Part shown: positions 8,352-16,604 of the stretch, in pieces
Numbering within the stretch: position 1 is the first letter of the stretch
Layout: each line of letters starts with the position of its first letter
Assembly (NCBI RefSeq): GCF_014698045.1
Contig: NZ_JACJSE010000023.1
Location: 1-64,000 of the forward strand
Direction of reading: 5' to 3'
DNA length: 64,000 nucleotides
Origin: Aulosira sp. FACHB-615
GTDB taxonomy: Bacteria > Cyanobacteriota > Cyanobacteriia > Cyanobacteriales > Nostocaceae
Made by a program: the position numbers and the translations under genes
The notes under the pieces: model-generated
The model's input: only the letters and a program-made list of their open reading frames with translations
What the model was told of the DNA's origin: nothing
Database searches by the model: none

Positions 8352-9623
8352 ATGAGTAAAATAGCTTATCTTCAATGTCCAACGGGAATTTCTGGTGATA
8401 TGTGCCTGGGAGCCTTAGTCAGTCTGGGTGTTCCTGTAGAGTATTTGGTGACAAAATTAAATGATTTAGGAATTGCTCAGGAGTACCATTTACGGGCGGA
8501 ACTTGTCCAAAAAAATGGTCAACAGGCAACGAAGGTTCATGTGGATTTAGTCGAGGATGATCATGATCATCATCACCACGAACATCATCACCATCATGGC
8601 CGCCATCTGCCAGAAATTGAGCTTATGATTCGTCAGGCAAAGCTACCAACACGGGCGGAAGCTTGGAGTTTAGCAGTATTCCAACAATTAGCAGTAGCAG
8701 AGGGGGCAGTGCATGGAGTTGCGCCAGAAAAAGTCCACTTCCATGAAGTCGGTGCCGTGGATGCAATTGTAGATATTGTTGGCACTTGTTTGGGTTTAGA
8801 TTGGTTGGGCATTGATAGCGATCGCTCAGGATTCCCCTTACTTTACTGTGCGGCATTGCCAACAGGTGGAGGTACGGTGCGGGCTGCACATGGTCAAATG
8901 GCGGTACCAGTGCCAGCAGTGTTGAAATTATGGGAAATGAGAAGTTGCCCGGTTTACAGTAACGGCATTGAAAAGGAACTGGTAACACCAACAGGAGCTG
9001 CGATCGCTACCACATTAGTCAGAGAATTTGGTAATCCGCCATCGATGACACTCAAACAAGTGGGATTGGGAGCGGGAACTATCAATCTTCCTATTCCCAA
9101 TATACTACGCCTGTGGCTGGGTGAAAGCACCAGCCTTCAGGCAGATGTCCGCAATTTTCAAGAAATCAGCCCGATTTTAGAACCCATCTCCGTACTCGAA
9201 ACTCAAATTGATGACTTAAGTCCCCAAGCAATTGGCTATGTGTTTGAAGCCTTATTTGCCGCAGGTGCAGTGGATGTCTTCACCCAACCCATAGGTATGA
9301 AAAAATCCCGTCCTGGTATCTTATTAACAGTTATCTGTCATCAAGATAATTTAACCCAATGTGAAGCAGTTTTATTCCGTGAAACCAGCACTTTAGGTAT
9401 TCGCCGCACCACCCAACAACGCGCCATCCTCCAACGGGAAATTCAACAAATAGAAACAAAATATGGCAAAGTACGTGTCAAAGTCGCATGGCAAGGAACA
9501 TCGCCAGATAAATCAATCACCAATGTACAGCCAGAATATGAAGACTGCGCCGAATTAGCCAGACAACACAATCTGCCTTGGCGAGAAGTTCACAGAGTTG
9601 CCCTGCAACATTGGTATTCGTAA
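8352..9623 (+). CDS. larC: Nickel-pincer cofactor biosynthesis protein LarC
   Basis: A 423-residue DUF111/LarC protein starting MSKIAYLQCPTGISGDMCLGAL, with the typical histidine-rich loop DDHDHHHHEHHHHH near residues 68-85, then HFHEVGAVDAIVDIVG and ATPTGAA-like segments (ELVTPTGAAIATTLV) and the C-terminal cyclometallase domain (ETQIDDLSPQAIGYV). In lactate racemase systems LarC inserts nickel into the pincer nucleotide in a CTP-dependent reaction. larA, larB and larE are not nearby, so the cofactor client in this organism is unknown. The frame is complete and of normal length, as a single polypeptide without the frameshift seen in some species. Confidence 0.93.
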   Translation: MSKIAYLQCPTGISGDMCLGALVSLGVPVEYLVTKLNDLGIAQEYHLRAELVQKNGQQATKVHVDLVEDDHDHHHHEHHHHHGRHLPEIELMIRQAKLPTRAEAWSLAVFQQLAVAEGAVHGVAPEKVHFHEVGAVDAIVDIVGTCLGLDWLGIDSDRSGFPLLYCAALPTGGGTVRAAHGQMAVPVPAVLKLWEMRSCPVYSNGIEKELVTPTGAAIATTLVREFGNPPSMTLKQVGLGAGTINLPIPNILRLWLGESTSLQADVRNFQEISPILEPISVLETQIDDLSPQAIGYVFEALFAAGAVDVFTQPIGMKKSRPGILLTVICHQDNLTQCEAVLFRETSTLGIRRTTQQRAILQREIQQIETKYGKVRVKVAWQGTSPDKSITNVQPEYEDCAELARQHNLPWREVHRVALQHWYS

Positions 9624-9753
9624 AATAATTTATGAAATTCTCTTTCTTTTCCTTCTTTGTGTCCTTTGCGTCCTTTGCGGTTCGTTAAAAAGAATATCTT
9701 TTCACAACTCATTTAGGATTGCTATAGGATTGCTATATACTAATAATAATAAA

Positions 9754-9793
9754 GGAGTTAGAAAAAATTATTCTAACTCCTCTCTTTTTTATT
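9754..9793 (+). terminator. Rho-independent terminator downstream of larC
   Basis: Stem GGAGTTAGAA (9754-9763) pairs perfectly with TTCTAACTCC (9771-9780) around a 7-base loop and is followed by TCTCTTTTTTATT. It lies between the convergent larC and lipoprotein genes. Confidence 0.88.
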
Positions 9794-9816
9794 CCCTACG
9801 GTAAATTAACTAAATT

Positions 9817-10386
9817 CTAGTCAATATTTCTCAATGTCCGGTTGACTGTATCACCAGCATCTTCGCCTGCGCGTTGAGCATTTTTTGTTAAGTCTTGAGC
9901 CGCATCACTGGTGTTTTCTTTGATATTTTCTAAACCACGTTTTGTTCCCTTCGCTACACCTTCTGCTGTTCCTTGAACAGAACTACCAATATCTTCACCT
10001 AAGTTTTTCACTCTTTCTGGGAAAGGTGTACCTTGGCGATAATTACGAGCATATTGTTCTGCGCTATCAATGCCTTTTTCGTTAATATTTCTTTCGGCAT
10101 TACGGCTTAAATCTTCGGCTCGATTTTTAGCGGCTTTTTCAAAATTTTTCGCTCTCGGATCTACATCACTAAAGTTATTCATCCCACCTTCAGGAGAATT
10201 GAGGTTATAAGATTTTGTGGGGTCATAACGCTCAGTATTAGGTGATTGGGCGCTGGGTTGTGGTGGTTGACCTGCAATACTAGGTCGGTTACAAGCTTGT
10301 GTCAAAATCAGAAACACACCTGCTAAGAAAACACTTAACACTTTCAAAGGGCGAATATTCTTGAACCAATTAATGACTCTGTTCAT
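9817..10386 (-). CDS. Cyanobacterial lipoprotein with amphipathic helical C-terminus
   Basis: A 189-residue protein with AGGAG 8 bases before ATG. The N-terminus (WFKNIRPLKVLSVFLAGVFLILTQAC) is a lipoprotein signal with lipobox LTQAC, acylated Cys at residue 32. The rest is hydrophilic and the last 100 residues form long amphipathic helices (AEGVAKGTKRGLENIKENTSDAAQDLTKNAQRAGEDAGDTVNRTL), reminiscent of LEA or apolipoprotein-like stress proteins. Together with the next gene it forms a tandem paralogue pair with the lipid-modified Cys at the same residue. Function unknown. Confidence 0.75.
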   Translation of the reverse strand: MNRVINWFKNIRPLKVLSVFLAGVFLILTQACNRPSIAGQPPQPSAQSPNTERYDPTKSYNLNSPEGGMNNFSDVDPRAKNFEKAAKNRAEDLSRNAERNINEKGIDSAEQYARNYRQGTPFPERVKNLGEDIGSSVQGTAEGVAKGTKRGLENIKENTSDAAQDLTKNAQRAGEDAGDTVNRTLRNID

Positions 10387-10456
10387 AGTTTTACTCCTGT
10401 TTCAATTTGGTATCAGTTAAAAATTTATGGAAGTTTCCCACACTAGAACAAAAATT

Positions 10457-10972
10457 CTATCTGCCGACTGCCGGATTTTTTTGTAATTCTGGTCTAGCAC
10501 TTGCTTCATCAGCTTTTTCTTTAACAAAGCTGCTGGCATCTTGAAATTGTTCTTTTACAGTTTCCAGCCGTTCTTGCACACGACTTCCTAAATCTGGTTC
10601 ATTTTGAATTAAATTTCCAGGTTCAGGTTTTTGAAAGTTTTTCTTGGTAATTATTGGTAATTCTTTTTCTTTTTCAACTCTGCCTTGCGGAGTTTCTGCA
10701 CCAGGGTAGAGGATTTCTGATTCTGGATTTGTCGCAATTAATAAACTAGAAGGTAAATAAGCGTTATTGCTTAAATTTCTAGTATATTTATCTCCACCAT
10801 TTTTATAAGGATTGTTTGCACCACCAGCTTGTACAGCAGGATTTTGAGGATTTACACCTGTAACATCTCCACTACTACAAGCAGTGCTAACTATCAAAAT
10901 CATACCTGCCAAAAATACTGTTATAACTTGGCGTAGTCTGAGGTTTTTCCATAACGCCGTTAAATTTTTCAT
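10457..10972 (-). CDS. Cyanobacterial lipoprotein, paralogue of the downstream neighbour
   Basis: A 171-residue protein. The second of two adjacent ATGs (10972) is chosen because AAGGAGG sits 5 bases upstream of it and because it places the lipobox Cys (LIVSTAC) at residue 32, exactly as in the paralogue at 9817-10386. N-termini align (WKNLRLRQVITVFLAGMILI). The body has a conserved-looking middle (ESEILYPGAETPQGRVEKEKELPIITKKNF) and a helical tail with RVQERLETVKEQFQDASSFVKEKADEA. Seventy bases separate the two genes, so they are probably cotranscribed. Function unknown. Confidence 0.75.
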   Translation of the reverse strand: MKNLTALWKNLRLRQVITVFLAGMILIVSTACSSGDVTGVNPQNPAVQAGGANNPYKNGGDKYTRNLSNNAYLPSSLLIATNPESEILYPGAETPQGRVEKEKELPIITKKNFQKPEPGNLIQNEPDLGSRVQERLETVKEQFQDASSFVKEKADEASARPELQKNPAVGR

Positions 10973-11184
10973 CATTGCCTCCTTGCAACTATGAACAAGT
11001 TTATTTGCTGGTTTAATAGTTAATTAAGCAAGTTAAATTCTTGTTTTAGTTGACTTTTGTTTGACCAACAATTTCCCATATTAATTAGTAAATATTAATC
11101 AAACATCTGGCTTAAGTCGCATTATATTCAATGATTATGTAATAATTACATCTGACTGTAGAGAGATAAGACTTAGCTAAAGTG

Positions 11185-12111
11185 ATGAAGCAATTTTTAC
11201 GCTGGTTGATTTTGGGTGGGACACTATTTTTTGTTGCCAAAGCCTTAAAGGATAATTGGGTAGGAGTAACAACTATCAGAATTGATGCAGCAGGATGGGC
11301 AATTTTAGCGATCGCCACTGGGGTAACTTTATTAGCACATACGTGGGCTGGCTGGATTTGGACTTGGGTTTTGCGCGATTTAAATCAACCCGTACCATCG
11401 ATTCCATTTATTCAAGCCTATTTAAAAACTAATATCGCCAAATATCTTCCGGGTAATGTTTGGCATTATTATGGGCGGATTATGGCTGCGAAAAATGCCA
11501 ATGTTTCTGGAGGGGTAGCAACCATTAGTGTCTTATTAGAACCATTACTTATGGCCGCAGCCGCTTTAATAATTGTGGTTTTATTTGGCAGTCAGTTGGC
11601 TGTGACTCAAACTAATTTAGCTCTCAAAATATTACAATTTGTGATTTTAGTTGTGATACTTTGTGGCATACATCCTTGGTTTTTAAACCCAGTAATTCGC
11701 TTTTTATACAGATTAAAAAATAAAAAATCACCTAATAGAAATCAGCCACAAGTAACTATCAATCTTGAACGTTATCCCTTTCGCCCTTTGTTAGGAGAAG
11801 TTGGATTTTTAGGACTGCGTAGTTTAGGGTTTATTTTGACTATGTTGGCAATTTACCCCATAAATCTTAGCCAATTTCCTTTATTATTCGGGGGTTTTAG
11901 TATTGCTTGGCTGCTAGGGCTAGTAGTTCCCGGTGCGCCAGGGGGGATAGGTGTATTTGAAGCTACAGCGATCGCACTTTTGCAGAATCGTTTTCCCTCG
12001 GCGGTCGTGATTAGTGCGATCGCTTTATATCGTCTCATCAGCATCTTAGCGGAGACATCCGGTGCGGCTTTAGCTTGGCTAGACGAACGTTTAGTCAAAA
12101 CCAATAACTAA
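11185..12111 (+). CDS. UPF0104 / lysylphosphatidylglycerol synthase TM-type membrane protein
   Basis: A 308-residue polytopic protein with about eight hydrophobic segments. The motifs KTNIAKYLPGNVWHYYGR and PGAPGGIGVFEATAIALL are characteristic of the UPF0104/LPG-synthase transmembrane (flippase-like) family. Such domains without the soluble MprF aminoacyltransferase domain are proposed to move lipids or glycolipids; no substrate can be named here. The ATG at 11185 follows an in-frame GTG at 11182, and which is used is not decided by an upstream site. Confidence 0.8.
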   Translation: MKQFLRWLILGGTLFFVAKALKDNWVGVTTIRIDAAGWAILAIATGVTLLAHTWAGWIWTWVLRDLNQPVPSIPFIQAYLKTNIAKYLPGNVWHYYGRIMAAKNANVSGGVATISVLLEPLLMAAAALIIVVLFGSQLAVTQTNLALKILQFVILVVILCGIHPWFLNPVIRFLYRLKNKKSPNRNQPQVTINLERYPFRPLLGEVGFLGLRSLGFILTMLAIYPINLSQFPLLFGGFSIAWLLGLVVPGAPGGIGVFEATAIALLQNRFPSAVVISAIALYRLISILAETSGAALAWLDERLVKTNN

Positions 12112-12117
12112 AATAGT

Positions 12118-12245
12118 ATAGGAATCCGGTTTGATTTCTGAATTTATTTGTGTAGGTAGGCAATAGGGAATGGGGAATCGGGAGTAGGAAAGAAGCCTGA
12201 TCTGAGTGTACTGATTTTTTTCCAAAATCAAATATTAGTCCTATA
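12118..12245. repeat. MITE-like element, family F
   Basis: Outer ends TATAGGA..C..TTTGATTT at 12118 and its inverted counterpart ending AAATCAAATATTAGTCCTATA near 12245 form imperfect terminal inverted repeats. The interior holds GGGAATGGGG-type repeats. The left part (TTTGATTTCTGAATT..TTGTGTAGG) resembles 52553-52590, suggesting a dispersed family. Confidence 0.55.
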
Positions 12246-12251
12246 TGAATA

Positions 12252-12479
12252 TTAAATCTCAGTTTGAATTTCAATCAGTTTTTGTCGAGAAGAGAAACCT
12301 GATTTAATACTGACATAAGACTTCGGCACATCAAATTTATCAGCTAAAACCTTAATTAATTCTTCATTCGCCTTCCCATCAATCGGCGGCGATTTTAAAT
12401 ATACAGTTAAACTTCCATCTGCTTGTTCTTCGACTTTTTGTTGTTTAGAATTAGGTTTGACTTTTACTCTTTTTTGCAT
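12252..12479 (-). CDS. UPF0235 (DUF167/YggU) family protein
   Basis: A 75-residue protein reading MQKRVKVKPNSKQQKVEEQADGSLTVYLKSPPIDGKANEELIKVLADKF. The PPIDGKANEELIKVLA segment is the family signature. AGGAAAATAGGCA before the ATG supports the start. Structures of relatives show a small alpha/beta fold; the biochemical role is unknown. Single gene, with a MITE-like repeat abutting its 3' side. Confidence 0.88.
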   Translation of the reverse strand: MQKRVKVKPNSKQQKVEEQADGSLTVYLKSPPIDGKANEELIKVLADKFDVPKSYVSIKSGFSSRQKLIEIQTEI

Positions 12480-12792
12480 TGCCTATTTTCCTAGCCACAG
12501 CCAACATAAAATGCAACCAAATATATCATAAGCAAAATATCCAATTTTCAAGAGAGTATATTTCTCTTTTTCCCACTACCTCTGACTTGAAAGAGGGTGT
12601 ACGGGTGTAAGGGTATGGGGGTGTAGGGGAAGGATATCTTTTTAGTTAGCAGTCCCTAAATAAAAAGCCCATCGCTGTGACGATGAGCAAGAAAAAGATG
12701 ATGAATATTTTTGAGTTACGATTGTGACGCATTTTCTACAAATTAGAAACTCAACAAAATTTTACCCGTCATAACTTGAATCTCAAATAAAG
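12480..12792. other. Intergenic region with a minus-strand terminator and G-rich repeats
   Basis: This stretch of 313 bases holds no gene. It contains GGGTGTAAGGG-type G-rich repeat sequence (about 12595-12632) and the terminator annotated at 12657-12688. Confidence 0.6.
12657..12688 (-). terminator. Rho-independent terminator of the DUF2993-DUF2231 operon
   Basis: Read on the minus strand: stem GCTCATCG, loop TCACAG, closing strand CGATGGGC (one G-T pair), then TTTTTATTT. It lies about 105 bases after the DUF2231 stop codon. Confidence 0.75.
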
Positions 12793-13350
12793 TTATGGAT
12801 ATCTTTTACTACCAGCCCCTACTACACCAATTTTATGACGATAGGAAAGTTCTGCACCAAACCACCCAGAAACACTAGTCAGAGTTCCCACCACCAGAGA
12901 TATTAATAATCCCCAAGGTAAAATCCGGGCTTCTGCGTCACCCCAACGCAAAATAAAGTTCAACAGCGTTAAAACAAGGATAGAAACATTCAATATCAGG
13001 TGCGCCCAACCAGCCGTGCGTTTACGGACTCGCTCAATTTTCAAAAAGTCGCTTAACCCGATCGCAGCTGCAATTAAACCTCCAACCAATCCGAGTCCAA
13101 TCAACCACAAAGAAGCCCGCGCCCAGAAATAATCACGAGTTAACCAATAGCCAAAATCGCTTCCTAAAGCTGCTGCTAAAAAGGCTATCGGGAAAATTAC
13201 GCTTAAAGGGTGTAAAGGATGTCCGGCGATCGCAACTGTGCTAGGTACGCCAGTATCACGATACTCTCGATCATCACTCTCAATCATCGGTGGAATATTG
13301 GGAAAAGGACTAGAAGCCGATGTTGTGTCTGAAGTTTCCATAGTTTCCAT
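12793..13350 (-). CDS. DUF2231 membrane protein
   Basis: A 185-residue protein. After a 40-residue polar N-terminus comes IAGHPLHPLSVIFPIAFLAAALGSD, the hallmark of DUF2231, followed by four hydrophobic segments. AAAGGATC precedes the ATG. It lies 17 bases downstream of the DUF2993 gene, so the two are probably one operon. Family function is not established; some members sit with cytochrome or redox genes, but nothing here indicates that. Confidence 0.85.
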   Translation of the reverse strand: METMETSDTTSASSPFPNIPPMIESDDREYRDTGVPSTVAIAGHPLHPLSVIFPIAFLAAALGSDFGYWLTRDYFWARASLWLIGLGLVGGLIAAAIGLSDFLKIERVRKRTAGWAHLILNVSILVLTLLNFILRWGDAEARILPWGLLISLVVGTLTSVSGWFGAELSYRHKIGVVGAGSKRYP

Positions 13351-13367
13351 AAATAATGATCCTTTGT

Positions 13368-14108
13368 TTAAGCAGAGGGAATTTGTTCTACATAAGCTTC
13401 TGCTTGCAGCGTTAATTTACTTGGTTCTACTTTTATTTGCTTAACTCGCAAGCTCATACCTTCTAAATCAAAATTAGATAAATTGAGAATTTCGCTAGTT
13501 TGCTCAATCAAAGCTTTTGTTAATTCTGGTGAGATTTCTTCACCTCCGCCATACTCGACATTTTCTAACGATACAGTTTCTCCATTAGCACTGACTTTAG
13601 GTATTGCAGAGAAAGCAACTTGTTGAATTTCTCTTGTTTCCTTTAATTGAATGGTTGCATTGAGCCATATCTTTTGATGATCAAGTAAGCGAAATTCTAC
13701 CGATTGGGGTTCTATACTCATGAGTTGACCATTAATATGCACTTTCTGGTTTTGAAGTTGCGATCGTACATATTCCGAATTAAAAGCACGGTTGATATCA
13801 TTTTCAGTCAATACAACTCTTGCACTAGCTTCTGTCGGTTTAGTCAATTCAATTTTGCCAAAAGCCACACTTAAAGTATTAATGGCAACATTCCCCATTT
13901 GCATTTCTAATTCCTCCATTCGGAGGTCTTGCTGCATCACCAAACCTTCACCTGATATTGTGACTGCATCGACTTGCCCCTGAAGCATTTTTATTGGATC
14001 AGTTTTGATGTTGACATCTAGATTTTCCACTTCATCCAATTGGCTAGATAATCCTATTTCGGCAGCTTTATTTAGTGCTTGCTCTCCGATTCCAGGGCTT
14101 TCTGACAT
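13368..14108 (-). CDS. DUF2993 (LmeA-like) lipid-binding family protein
   Basis: A 246-residue protein starting MSESPGIGEQALNKAAEIGLSSQLDEVENLDVNIKTD. A TTG 36 bases upstream would extend it. The segments VDAVTISGEGLVMQQDLRMEELEMQMGNVAINTLSVAFGKIEL and VVLTENDINRAFNSEYV are typical of cyanobacterial DUF2993 proteins, related to the mycobacterial phospholipid-binding LmeA. No signal peptide is visible, unlike LmeA, so it may act at the inner face of a membrane. First gene of a probable operon with the DUF2231 gene. Confidence 0.8.
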   Translation of the reverse strand: MSESPGIGEQALNKAAEIGLSSQLDEVENLDVNIKTDPIKMLQGQVDAVTISGEGLVMQQDLRMEELEMQMGNVAINTLSVAFGKIELTKPTEASARVVLTENDINRAFNSEYVRSQLQNQKVHINGQLMSIEPQSVEFRLLDHQKIWLNATIQLKETREIQQVAFSAIPKVSANGETVSLENVEYGGGEEISPELTKALIEQTSEILNLSNFDLEGMSLRVKQIKVEPSKLTLQAEAYVEQIPSA

Positions 14109-14364
14109 CGCACTCTTATCTCGTGTTTGACTCTCTTTGGACAATTTAGAAAAATAATTGCAAAATTTTATCTACCCAACGATGGAGACAAAAATTATTC
14201 TGTGTATCTCTAAAAGAAGAATCAGAAACTCTATATGTAAAAAAAGATTGTTTTCTATCTAGAGTTCTGAAATTAATCGCTCAAAAGAAAGAGGAAAGAT
14301 GATTAAGTCTTATGACAAGCTGTGACTAGTAATAATCCGATTGCTTTTTGAGGAGAACTTCAGA

Positions 14365-15420
14365 ATGGTATTAACTTTAGATGATACAAAGCGCGATGCT
14401 ATTGCTAGTAAATTAGCTAGTATTAAATTAGTTCAACAATTATTGATTGAAAATGAAGAGCTATTTTTGAGAGAATCTACAGATAGTGAAATTTCTGATC
14501 GTATCCGTGACTTTCTAGAAGACGATCGCAAAAATCTGGGCATCATCGAAACTGTAATCGTGCAGTATGGTATTCAGAAAGAACCGAAACAAACTGTTCA
14601 GCAAATGGTTGAACAAGTTCGCAAACTGATGCAAGGCTCGGAACTGAGTTTCTACGAAAAAGTATCCCAGCACGAATTATTAAAGCATCAACAAGTTTTG
14701 AGTGGCTTGTTAGTCCATAAAGCAGCACAAAAAGTTGGTGCTGATGTTCTAGCAGCCATTGGGCCTATCAATCCCGTTAACTTTGAAAACCGCGCTCACC
14801 AAGAGCAACTCAAAGGTATTATCGAAATCTTAGGTGTGCGTGAGTTAACTGGACAAGATGCAGACCAAGGAATTTGGGCAAGAGTCCAAGATGCGATCGC
14901 AGCCTTTAGCGGCGCAGTAGGTAGTGCTGTTACCCAAGGTACTGACAAACAAGATATGAACATCCAAGACGTGATTCGCTTGGATCATAACAAAGTAAAT
15001 ATCTTGTTTACTGAATTGCTCCAAAGCAATGATCCACAAAAGATTCAAGAATACTTTGGTCAAATCTACAAAGATTTAACTGCCCATGCTGAAGCTGAAG
15101 AAGAAGTAGTTTACCCCAGAGTTCGCTCTTTCTATGGTGAAGGCGATACCCAAGAACTCTATGATGAACAAGCCGAAATGAAGCGGCTTTTAAATCAAAT
15201 CAAAGGTATTAGTCCTTCAACCTCTGAATTTAAAGATAGAATCAAAAATTTGATGGATATTGTTGGCGACCACATTCGTCAAGAAGAAAGCACAATGTTT
15301 GCTGCCATCCGCAACAACTTGAACACTCAACAAAGTGAGCAACTCGCTACCGAATTTAAAGCAGCTAAAGCCAAAATTCAACAACGATTGGGTGGAACTG
15401 CAACTGGAGCAAATGTCTAA
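14365..15420 (+). CDS. Hemerythrin HHE domain protein with a ferritin-like N-terminal half
   Basis: A 351-residue protein. ATG at 14365 follows AGGAG by 9 bases. The N-terminal half (about 1-195) is a helical bundle with many E/H/Q residues (ENEELFLRESTDSE, SFYEKVSQHELLKHQ). The C-terminal half is a hemerythrin-type di-iron domain: RLDHNK (H about 207), THE-like HAEAEEEVVYP (about 240-250) and DHIRQEESTMF (about 301-311). Such proteins bind O2, NO or iron or protect against oxidative stress; which applies is unknown. The 3' side carries nested MITEs and no terminator. Confidence 0.85.
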   Translation: MVLTLDDTKRDAIASKLASIKLVQQLLIENEELFLRESTDSEISDRIRDFLEDDRKNLGIIETVIVQYGIQKEPKQTVQQMVEQVRKLMQGSELSFYEKVSQHELLKHQQVLSGLLVHKAAQKVGADVLAAIGPINPVNFENRAHQEQLKGIIEILGVRELTGQDADQGIWARVQDAIAAFSGAVGSAVTQGTDKQDMNIQDVIRLDHNKVNILFTELLQSNDPQKIQEYFGQIYKDLTAHAEAEEEVVYPRVRSFYGEGDTQELYDEQAEMKRLLNQIKGISPSTSEFKDRIKNLMDIVGDHIRQEESTMFAAIRNNLNTQQSEQLATEFKAAKAKIQQRLGGTATGANV

Positions 15421-15428
15421 TTTATATC

Positions 15429-15730
15429 GGACTTACGCACCAAGATTGTCTGTGGAGGCTGGGTTTAGGGGTTAAAGGGGTATGGGGTGTAAGAGTTTTA
15501 GATACATACACCTCCATACCCCTACACCCTTATACCCTTGATATTTTGTCTTAGAGGTTGTTTTAAAAGTCTGCTTGTTGGTAGCAAAATATTTTAGATC
15601 CCCCTAAATCCCCCTTAAAAAGGGGGACTTTGAGATTAATTCCCCCCTTTTTAAGGGGGGCTAGGGGGGATCAACGAGTACTTAAAACTACGAATAAATA
15701 CTTTTCAAACATCCTCTTACTGCGTAAGTG
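15429..15730. repeat. MITE-like element, family A, interrupted by a second MITE
   Basis: Left end GGACTTACGCA (15429-15439) and right end TGCGTAAGTG (15721-15730) are inverted copies. The interior GGGTTAAAGGGGTATGGGG / ACACCTCCATACCCCTACACCC half-palindrome matches the copies at 3398 and 19882. The right arm is split from the rest by the 163-base element at 15554-15716; without it the copy would be about 136 bases, like its relatives. Confidence 0.75.
15554..15716. mobile_element. MITE, family B, nested in family A copy
   Basis: Ends GAGGTTGTTTTAAAAGT and ACTTTTCAAACATCCTC are 17-base inverted repeats with two mismatches. The interior has a perfect GC-rich palindrome (TCCCCCTTAAAAAGGGGG and AATTCCCCCCTTTTTAAGG units). 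TTA flanks both sides (15551-15553 and 15717-15719), a probable 3-base target duplication. No coding capacity. Confidence 0.8.
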
Positions 15731-15816
15731 CGATCGCCTGATATTGTAGGTTGGGTGAAACGCAGTGGAACCCAACAAATGCTATGAAGAAAACCACAAA
15801 ATTGTCAACTACAAAA
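15726..15816. repeat. 91-base direct repeat, copy 1
   Basis: This segment starts AAGTGCGATCGCCTG and includes GTAGGTTGGGTGAAACG and GGAACCCAACAAATG. It is repeated at 16320-16410 in the same orientation with 5 differences. The two copies bracket the small membrane protein gene. GTAGGTTGGGTG (15746-15757) also has an inverted partner CACCCAACCTAC at 15955-15966, so copy 1 seems to be part of a longer repeat element of about 220 bases. Confidence 0.8.
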
Positions 15817-15986
15817 ATAACTCAATTTCGATGGTAAAATTTATGCTGCAATTATTTTACCTGCCAAAATATTTTCTCAATATATTCTGATTTTGTGTTG
15901 GGTTACGGCGCAATATACATTTGCTATCTTGTTGTCAATATTTCTTGTGCGCCTGCACCCAACCTACTCGCTACCACCAAAATTTG

Positions 15987-16277
15987 TCAAAGCTTACTCT
16001 TCAGGCTTTTTCCTCTTCTTAATACAAATTTCTTAAACTGTGTAGCCCCCCAGAAAAGACTGAGATAGAGTAGCATACCTAAGATTAGAAGCAAAAAGGC
16101 TTTATCCCAAGGCAACTGACGTTTTCGACTTGTCATTTGGCAACCAATCACCGCTAACGGCCAAATAATGCTACCAATTAATCCGAAATAATAGCCCACA
16201 TCACTAAGTCGCCAGAGCAATCCTAAAAATTTGCTTCTCTTTCGTAGTTCCTCGTAGTCCGGGTAATCCAGCGACAT
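15987..16277 (-). CDS. Small membrane protein of unknown function
   Basis: A 96-residue protein starting MSLDYPDYEELRKRSKFLGLLWRLSDVGYYFGLIG. A longer frame reaches 16391, but its extra 38 residues are encoded by the dispersed repeat at 16320-16410 and are unlikely to be native. Two hydrophobic segments lie at about 27-46 (YYFGLIGSIIWPLAVIG) and 60-78 (AFLLLILGMLLYLSLFWG), with a basic tail (LRRGKSLKSKL). Flanked on both sides by copies of the same repeat, so it may have moved or been captured with them. No family recognised. Confidence 0.55.
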   Translation of the reverse strand: MSLDYPDYEELRKRSKFLGLLWRLSDVGYYFGLIGSIIWPLAVIGCQMTSRKRQLPWDKAFLLLILGMLLYLSLFWGATQFKKFVLRRGKSLKSKL

Positions 16278-16319
16278 AGTAAGTAGAAAGAAATAAAGTA
16301 ATTTTACTTTGAGAAACTC

Positions 16320-16410
16320 AAGTGCGATCGCCTGAGTTTGTAGGTTGGGTGAAACGAAGTGGAACCCAACAAATGTTATGAAGAAAACCACAAAACTGTC
16401 AACTACAAAA
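16320..16410. repeat. 91-base direct repeat, copy 2
   Basis: Second copy of the repeat at 15726-15816, same orientation, about 94% identical by eye. It lies upstream of the small membrane protein gene and supplies the first codons of its longest possible frame. Confidence 0.8.
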
Positions 16411-16478
16411 GATAAAATTTTGGTTTTTCAATAGTAAATTGAGCCTTTGAATTAGAATTTTCAGCCTTTTTACTTGAA

Positions 16479-16604
16479 CATTGAGGTTCTGAGGGTAAAA
16501 GTTGAGCCTTTAAGGTTGAATGTTGAAGTTCAAAGGGTGAAAAGTAAGCCTTTGAGGTTGAATGTTGAGGTTTAGAGGCTGAATGTTGAGGTTCTGAGGG
16601 TGAA
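16479..16604. repeat. 21-base tandem repeat, six units
   Basis: Six consecutive 21-base units alternate between TGTTGAGGTTCTGAGGGTGAA-like and AGTTGAGCCTTTAAGGTTGAA-like forms (starts at 16479, 16500, 16521, 16542, 16563, 16584). A minus-strand frame crossing it reads as heptads (NIQPLNL) but has repetitive low-complexity composition and no start signal, so coding is doubtful. It lies 200 bases upstream of the TPR-CHAT gene. The remaining sequence to 16799 holds a cyanobacterial dispersed repeat (CACGCAGAGGCAAGGCAGCG, GGCGGGTTTCCCGACTTG). Confidence 0.75.

Noticed and set aside
15554..15716. Possible intrinsic terminator for the hemerythrin gene
   Set aside because: The strong hairpin belongs to a MITE with inverted ends and flanking TTA; it lies 130 bases past the gene and has no T-tract specific to a transcript.
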